Positions 57,113 through 64,000 of a stretch of 64,000 bases of DNA are shown piece by piece. How positions within the stretch are numbered: position 1 is the first letter of the stretch; the number at the start of each line of letters is the position of its first letter. The stretch comes from Mansonella perstans (taxonomy: Eukaryota > Nematoda > Chromadorea > Rhabditida > Onchocercidae). Position numbers and translations under genes: made by a program. A model generated the notes under the pieces. The model searched no databases. It saw only the letters and a list, made by a program, of their open reading frames with translations, and was not told where the DNA came from. The DNA lies in the NCBI GenBank assembly GCA_037074765.1, contig JBAMDO010000575.1, positions 620,001-684,000 on the forward strand. Direction: 5' to 3'.

Positions 57113-57522
57113 CTTGGAGATAAGCGAGCGAATTCACTTTGATTAGTTGAAATGGAATTTAATTGAGCAGTAGCAACATCCTGTTCATTCATTCCTGGAA
57201 TCATGCTAAACACATCTTGGTACCATTCAGTCTAAATGATTAGTCATATTTTGTTTTATGAATTAATAGTACATATAAACTATGATTCGATCAGCAGTTT
57301 ATGATATTCCAAATCAAAATTTTTCCTCATAAACTTTGTATTTTTTTTGAACAGAAAAAAATTGATAAAACATTTCAAAAATTCTTCACCAACCGGAAAA
57401 TCTACTCTCGAGAAATTGTGACTAAGATATGGCGGTAACCATAATGTATGAGTAAGCAGTTCATTTCGACTGCACATCCATGGTAGTTCAAAAATTATAT
57501 CGTCAAGACGGCAGAGGTAGAC
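57113..57522 (-). CDS. Two coding-like exons, probably continuing the F-box gene
   Basis: After the acceptor at 57523 a frame reads VYLCRLDDIIFELPWMCSRN and onward to LWLPPYLSHNFSR, ending at a GTAGAT donor (57405) or a weaker GTTGGT (57393). A second exon, 57231-57113, reads TEWYQDVFSMIPGMNEQDVA and onward to SEFARLSP. Both start in phase 0. The upstream F-box exon can end in phase 0 at a GTGTGA donor (57646), so the three would join in frame. I do not recognise a domain in this part. It could also be a separate gene. Confidence 0.4.
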
Positions 57523-57640
57523 CTATGGTATTTTGTCATTGCATGAATTTAGGGTCAATTTGTTATCAAAAATAATACTGGCCAAGTCATCAATATAAGT
57601 CCAAGTAAATTAAAATAAAATAAGAGATAAATTATGCGAG

Positions 57641-59682
57641 TCACACATAGTTGCTTGGTACAATGGTCATCATCACCTTGTATGGTAATTTTTCAAAATC
57701 TTTTGACCAAGTTAATTGATTCAATTCAGTAGTACGAAATATCATCAATTCTTCCAGTGTTCTTGGCATGCAACTCAAAAAATCGGCAATTCTTGATGCG
57801 TTATAGTAATGCACATAAACGGAGATCTTTTTTAAATTTAAATTTTTCAAAATGGTCATTTTTTCCGGTAAAGTACGATGGCAACATGAAAACAATGATG
57901 GTGGAATATCAAGTGCTTGCAGTTGACTTAACGTTCCTGAAATGATAACTGTGATAATACCGTCATTAAACTGATTATCCGATATTATGTTAGAAGAATT
58001 TTCTTGAACCACCTTAAATAACCTTCTAGTGGCCCTTACACAGAGAGCACGACGACTGTCATCAAAATGCTTCTTTTGTATTTTCTGGATTGGAATGATT
58101 GAAGTGTTGAGAAAAACTATTTGCAGCGATCATATGAGATTTTCAAATGGATATGAAAAATCTATCGATAACATTTCTAGCGCTGTTGCCTCTGACAATT
58201 TGAAATAGATATTTATAAAAAAAAAATTAAGTCGAAAAAAGAAAAAGTGCGTTAGAATGTTTTGGATTTTCAATTATTATTAATTGTTTCTAATTAAGAA
58301 AAGAGAAAGTTATAGGTACCAATTGCTGTAATATACTGATCAAAATCAGGAGGATTGCACAAGACACCGGAAATAAGCAATTCGGTGAGTGTTGCTTTCA
58401 CTGCATCACACAATTTACTGAATATATCCGGTTTTATTACAATACCACTGAATTGTATGGAGATCAGTGGTGCCGAAATAATTTGTGTTAATTGACTTTG
58501 ACGTAAGACATTTCGCACTGTTTTCAACTCATCATAACGTTGTAATATACATAATTTACGCAGTTTCTTTGTGCATAATGCGTTCAGAAATGATAAGCTC
58601 AGTGAACTGAAACATTTCCAATGTGCTAAAAGATGTCAGTCAAAAATTGTTCGATGAAATTTTAAATTTCATTTACATCCAATGTTCTTTCAATGCAGAA
58701 TGCCATGTGTATAAATGTGTGGTGGCACTGCAGATGCTGATGCGTTATTATCATTATATTATCAATCAGCCACTTACATTCATTTACTTTCTATCACTGT
58801 AATGAAAGTTTTAACGCATAAGTTCGGAAAACTAAAAGATGTAAAGTTTGCCGTATATGATTTTAACACTTCGGTGTTTGATAAAAAAATAGATAACTAT
58901 TTGATAAGGTTAAACTTAAGATGAAGTTACCATTTAATGTCATCATTTTTTGTCTTTATATAGAAAAAAAAGTTCGTTTATATTGTTTAACTCACTTGAG
59001 CACGGAACTTGCCACAGTAAGGACATTGAGATGTTCAATTTTAGATAACTGTCGTAGAAATTTCTCATCTCGCATCGTTTGAATAGTGATATTATTCAAA
59101 TTTGGACAGTGTCGAAGAACTAACTATAAATTCGGAATCTTTTGATTCTTATTTAATCAGCATACCGTATACCGCATTTGGAGTCAATTAATTCATTCGT
59201 CTTCAATTAAAAAAGTATTGATAATTAAAATACTTACTACTCAAAAATCCTTTAAATTTCCTTAATATTTCTCAAATATTCACCGAAATTTTTTGATAAA
59301 TGATAATTACATGCCTTCAGATCACATTTGGTTGTACATTTAAAAATTTCACCGGCAATACATAAAGTATCCCCTTTGATGGAAAGCATTGTAACATCAT
59401 GCCACATAGAAAATAATAAACCTAGAAGTACTTTTAAAACTTTGAAACCAAACTGTCCTTTACTATCAGTGAAAGGAAAAAATCATTCCGTCACAAATTA
59501 GAACATTTAACAGCAAGCATTGAACAAGGCAATTTTTTTTCTCATTTAAACCATTTCATCATGAAAATTTAATGGACTGAATATTGCTTACTAAGCCGCC
59601 TATTTACAGAGGCAATGTTAGCTCTCGCTTTAACATCCAAGTAACTAAAGATGACACTCCACACATCATTTGATAGATCCAT
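57641..59682 (-). CDS. F-box protein with leucine-rich-repeat-like region
   Basis: Exon 1 (59682-59592) encodes an F-box: MDLSNDVWSVIFSYLDVKAR followed by ANIASVNRRL. F-box proteins recruit substrates to SCF (Skp1-cullin) ubiquitin ligases. Further exons: 59421-59311, 59119-58996, 58606-58320, and a last one ending at 57647 (if a GTGTGA donor is used) or at the stop codon 57641. LRR-like pieces include LRHCPNLNNITIQ, LRQLSKIEHLNVLTV, LNALCTKKLRKLCIL and IPPSLFSCCHRTL. Phases match through exon 4. The acceptor of exon 5 is unresolved: 58084 has the better site and an open frame, but only a TTCAAG at 58003 matches phase. An in-frame ATG at 59739 is an alternative start. F-box/LRR genes are numerous and fast-evolving in nematodes, so no orthologue is named. 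Confidence 0.7.
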
Positions 59683-59739
59683 TTGATCCAACAATAACAA
59701 TATTTGTTTCAAATTCTGTTTTTCAAAAAATTGTAGCAT

Positions 59740-60984
59740 TAGATAATTTGCATATTTGCATCGTTTTTAGGTCAACATGTAAGTTTTTCAATATAAGAAC
59801 TTCCTTGACTATATTAGAATTTCAAAATTCTTAAATTGCAAGATGAATTGCTTGACAAATTTATATTTTTATTACCTGATAGGCTTCTAAAACAGCTGAA
59901 AAATGCAAATATAGCATATATATATTTAACAAAATCATAAATTATTTAAAGAAATGAGTCCACATAAGATACTAACAAGAATCCTATACATACACAATTC
60001 AGTCTAAATGCGAAAGAAAAATTGATAAACATCGAAAAAGTATCATGCCAAAATGCCTGAACTGTTTCACAATACGATAATAATATATAAATGAAGTATA
60101 TGGCAAAATTTAAAGCAAATATATAAGGAATTTTTCCTCAAATAAAATTTAATAAATCGTTCGAACAGGTGCATGGATATTGAAGCTTATCGTAGAACAT
60201 GTTTGGCTGATAAATCGTGTGCTTTGAATGTTTAATCTGTTTTATGTTTTTTGCATGGTTGTGTTACGCGTCTAAGTAAATGTGAAACAAGATTTTGGTG
60301 ATGCCAGGTAGGCGTATCGGTTCCAAATTTATTTTTTGGTATGCCACTCTCTCAAGAGATTATATATGTTCAAAAACTATATTTAAAATCAAAAAAAGGT
60401 CTTTGCTAAATGAAAGGCATAACTGAGAAGTACGTATGTCTCTCCTCTAATTTCACGAGTGAGGCAAACATTTGGCTCGTATCTGGAAAGAAGCATTGAA
60501 AAAACTGGAGAAATCAGGAACTATGAAGATAAAAAACAGCCTGTTCGAAATCCGAACATAATTTAGTAACATCAAGAACCTGAGCGATGAAATAACTCTT
60601 TTGAAATGACAATGGTAAAAAATTTAGAAAATGATCTAAGAGGTTAAATAATTCAATTCTGAATTATGAAAAAAAAATTAGCAGGCAAAAATTTTAAAAT
60701 GTAAGATCAATTATTAGATAGCAAATAAGAGCAAAAAAAAAATTAAAACAATCCGTTTTATGCTCTTGGCAGAAGTTTTAATTTGAAGTTCAGCAAGCAT
60801 GACTAAGAAATAAACCATATATTTGCTGACTTTAAACTAAAAAAAAAAACTCATAAATTTTCCAAGAAGATATAGTTTAAGGAACAGCAGAATAACTTAG
60901 CAAAGTAAATGCATAAACTTCAGAAGGTCCGTTTCCATGAATTTGTCAAATAACAAAGAGTAAACACAGTTACCGCCTTCATGC
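59740..60984. other. Region between the F-box gene and pat-3; no gene seen
   Basis: About 1.2 kb separates two minus-strand genes. It should hold the pat-3 3' untranslated region and the promoter of the F-box gene. A less AT-rich patch at about 60160-60320 was read in all frames and gave no supported exon. Confidence 0.4.
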
Positions 60985-63900
60985 CTATTTATTTTTCATC
61001 GTATTATTTCCCACATATACAGGATTTTTAAAGGTTGTCGTTGCTTGTTTATAAATCGGATTCTCGTTCTAAAACAAAGAATGTTTCAAGTTTGTCAACG
61101 AACGTATCAACTTTAAAGGCAAAGCATCACTTTTTTCCTTCTAATTTTCTTTAATAAATATCTTTGCTGCGTTAAAAACGAAAGACAAATAAAAAAGGAT
61201 TTTCAAATATTCCAAAATGCACATCCAATATGGTGAGACTTGAACGATATAAGTTCATTCATCTTTTCATGTTTCAAGAATTTTTCCAGTTCTTGAATTT
61301 TTTTAAAGAAAAAAGTTTAAAGGAGAAAACATACAGTATCCCATTTTGCCAATAATCTTTCGCTATCGAACTTTGCAAATTCGGCACGATCGTGAAGAAC
61401 AGTTAACAATTTCCAAACCAAAAGAAGGATCAATCCCAATATTACAATACCAGCTATGACACCAAGAACAATGGCAAGAACCGGTACTGGAGGTGGACAG
61501 TCTAAAATGGACGATTCTTAGACTACTTTAAATTAATTATTGAATTGGAACATGAATCGAAAATTTCATGCAAACAAAGTTCGTCATTTACGATTCGAGA
61601 TGATTTGAACTTGAAACGTCAACTGCCAAAAAGTAACCCATGATCTTCAATCTCGAACAGTCATCTATCGGACTGCACTCTATGAACCTCAGCCCAAGCT
61701 TAGATTACATTAAAAATAATAGGAAGACTTTCATTTTTAATTTTAACCCAATTAAGAAGAAATCATATACGTACTTTTATACTTACTTTCATATTTTACT
61801 TTTATACTTTTATAACTCTATACTACTTTTATACTTTTAACTTTTTTAATAACTTTTACACTATATGCTTAATGTACCTTTTTCTTCTTTCACCCATACT
61901 GTAAGATTATCATTTCTTTGATCTTCGTAATAAAGAAAATAGAATGTACAATCATCTGATGGATCCACAAATTGACATTCAGTTGTATCATTTAACACTG
62001 AAATATTTTTGATTATGGATGATTTTTTTTTAACAAATGAAACAAGAACCATTTATGAATATATTCTTTGACCAAGTACTGATGCAAATTTCCCTCTCAA
62101 TGTAACATAGCTGATTTTTTTTATTAACAGGATCTTGCCAGAAAAATAGTAACCTGGTAATTCTTTAACAGGTATAACGGTAAAGATACACTCATCACAC
62201 TGAGTTTCATTGTACGGACCAGTTTGCCATTGCTGACACATTACACACGGTTTATGTTCAACACATTTGGATGGACAAGTCTGAAAATTATTATTCTGAA
62301 CAAATTTAAAAGTTTGAAAAGAGACCAGATAGAAAATGAAAGTACATTCTTTCTCCTAAAATTGATAGGAATGGTAGCTCTGAAATATATATATATATAT
62401 ATGAGTCAAATTCAAATTTAAAAGCATCTCCCTATCATCGGCACTGTTTATTTTTCCGCCGTAGTCAGTGAGTAGAAAAGAGAATTTGGATAATAAATGT
62501 ATGAATGTCTGAATCATAGAGGACACTTTTTCAAAAAAAGGTTTGAAGCTCACAGGACAAATTTCACATCTGGGGCCCGAATACCGATTGCCTGGACCAT
62601 CACTGAAACAGCGACAACGTCCACAAATGCATTCGCCTTGCCCGTTGCATATTTTACCATTCGCGGCCATACAGCTATCCAAGCTCAACGGACATTCACA
62701 TGCTCGGCCTACAACAGTTTTATAGAATTAGCTTACTCAACTCGTGCAGTTCAGCCGTAGTACCGTCAGATTAAAAACCGGCAACAAAAAAAAAAAAAAA
62801 AAAAAAAGAACAATATTCTGCAGTTCAACTACTAACGTAACAAAATTTCAAGAGATAAAATGAAATCACCTGTCCAACCAGGCTTGCATGTGCATTGCCC
62901 ACAGTCGCAAGTACCATGCCCAGCACAGATTTTACGATCATGTCGTGGACAGTTGAAATTATCACATTCACAAAACTGACCCGAAATTTTCTCATTAATA
63001 TTCTGGAATTAAGGGTTATTATGAATACTAGTATTTTTTTTTAGTTTTGAATTTTGTATCCAGTAATTTGAAAGGATTGCCACAGTAGACAATAAATGCT
63101 TATGCTCACAAGGCATGCGCCGAAATATGCGATACAGCACAATTAAAATTTCAAAATAAAATTCTTTTTCTCAGTCTAAACTCAGAAGCAAACAAGCAGG
63201 CTTACATCGCGTTCGAAACATTCGCAAACACCACAATTACAAACTCCTCGACCTTCACAAATAGCACTTTCATTTGTTCTAAAAAAAAGTATAAAGGTAC
63301 AACTGAAATTTTCAGAAGACTGAAAGATGACAGAACTACATGTTATACTGCATTAAAATAGTTTTCGATAACACAGTGCTTCCCCGTATATTTTAAAAAT
63401 TCAAACGAGCTTGAACAAATTCTTAATTCTCAAAAATTTATGACAGAGACCTTTTAAGGTTGCAGAACAGTATCTCGAAAACACAATTGTTGTTACCTTT
63501 TACATTTTGCATCCAAAGCAACAGTTGAAAGACCAGGTGCATCACATTCGCAATGTCTTCCGACGTTTGTCCCATGACATACGCAGACACCACAAACCAA
63601 ATCACCTTTCCCATGACACACCGGGGAATTATGTACAACTTTCTGTAAAATCATTGTACTTTTCGGGATTTAGTCATAGAGAAGGAGAACAATAAAAAGC
63701 AATTATCCATGAATCTCATATTATCTATATTTAATGCATCACAACATGTAATAAGAATAAAATGCATCCTTGCAAATTTGAATAGTATTTCGATAAATAT
63801 CCAGATTTAAATAAGAAATTCCAAAAACTTTAGAACTAAAGAATCCTCACATCGGTCTCACAATCGCAATCACACAACACATGAACATCAACTTGAAGGG

Positions 63901-64000
63901 TCTCATCGAGACCACTTGGTCCGATTTTCAAATTAAAGTCACGTTCCTTCACACACTGCGTTGCCTCCAAAGTAACTTCAAACGAAACTTCATCACCAAC
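60985..64000 (-). CDS. pat-3: Integrin beta subunit, C-terminal half (cut by window edge)
   Basis: Integrin beta pairs with alpha subunits to link extracellular matrix to actin at muscle attachments and focal-adhesion-like sites. Nine exons are in view, 5' to 3': 64000-63851 (partial), 63642-63497, 63278-63206, 63002-62870, 62708-62554, 62280-62154, 61997-61878, 61501-61335, 61068-60985; 384 residues with matching phases. The cysteine-rich I-EGF stalk is clear ([56 protein letters not shown]). The beta-tail domain, a transmembrane helix ([20 protein letters not shown]) and the cytoplasmic tail follow. The tail has [15 protein letters not shown] and the two talin/kindlin-type motifs NPIY and NPVY, then GNNTMKNK, a few residues longer than I recall for C. 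elegans PAT-3. The ligand-binding head lies outside the window. Confidence 0.96.
62786..62807 (+). repeat. A22 homopolymer in a pat-3 intron
   Basis: A run of 22 A residues lies between the pat-3 exons 62708 and 62870. On the transcribed minus strand it is a T run. It is simple sequence and length-variable. Confidence 0.85.

Overview
The window looks like nuclear DNA of a parasitic (spirurid or filarial-type) nematode. It is strongly AT-rich. Introns follow GT-AG with a short T-rich TTTCAG-like acceptor, genes are split into many small exons, and the proteins include rabphilin (RBF-1) and an integrin beta with a PAT-3-type tail. The species is inferred, not proven. All gene models were assembled by hand from reading frame, splice signals, phase matching and remembered family motifs. 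No search was run.

Layout. Bases 617-12192 (minus): a CYLD-type deubiquitinase in about 20 exons, with three CAP-Gly-like domains and a USP domain; its 5' end was not found. Bases 13201-15703 (plus): COQ5, the C-methyltransferase of ubiquinone synthesis. About 320 bp later on the same strand, 16024-19245, is POLDIP2. Bases 19990-27458 (minus): rabphilin. Bases 28531-41347 (minus): an unrecognised six-exon gene of 234 codons with huge introns; a plus-strand ORF for a 48-residue single-membrane-segment protein (37441-37587) lies inside one of them. Bases 44560-44694 (minus): an orphan terminal coding exon. Bases 45204-49476 (minus): a WDR37 homologue in 11 exons. Bases 50563-52622 (plus): a PPTC7-type mitochondrial PP2C phosphatase. 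Bases 54159-55908 (plus): complex I subunit NDUFS8. Bases 56452-59682 (minus): an F-box protein with leucine-rich-repeat-like exons, 3' part uncertain. Bases 60985-64000 (minus): the C-terminal half of integrin beta (pat-3), cut by the window edge.

How they fit together. The four recognised plus-strand genes all encode mitochondrial proteins: COQ5 makes ubiquinone, NDUFS8 sits in the complex that reduces it, PPTC7 family members act on CoQ-biosynthesis proteins, and POLDIP2 is partly mitochondrial. The minus strand carries signalling, synaptic, ubiquitin-related and adhesion genes. No tRNA, rRNA, CRISPR array, prophage or transposon was recognised. Nothing here looks like a wholly new multi-gene system. 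The most novel items are the unrecognised six-exon gene, the nested microprotein, the orphan exon at 44.6 kb and a triplicated splice donor in the CYLD catalytic domain.
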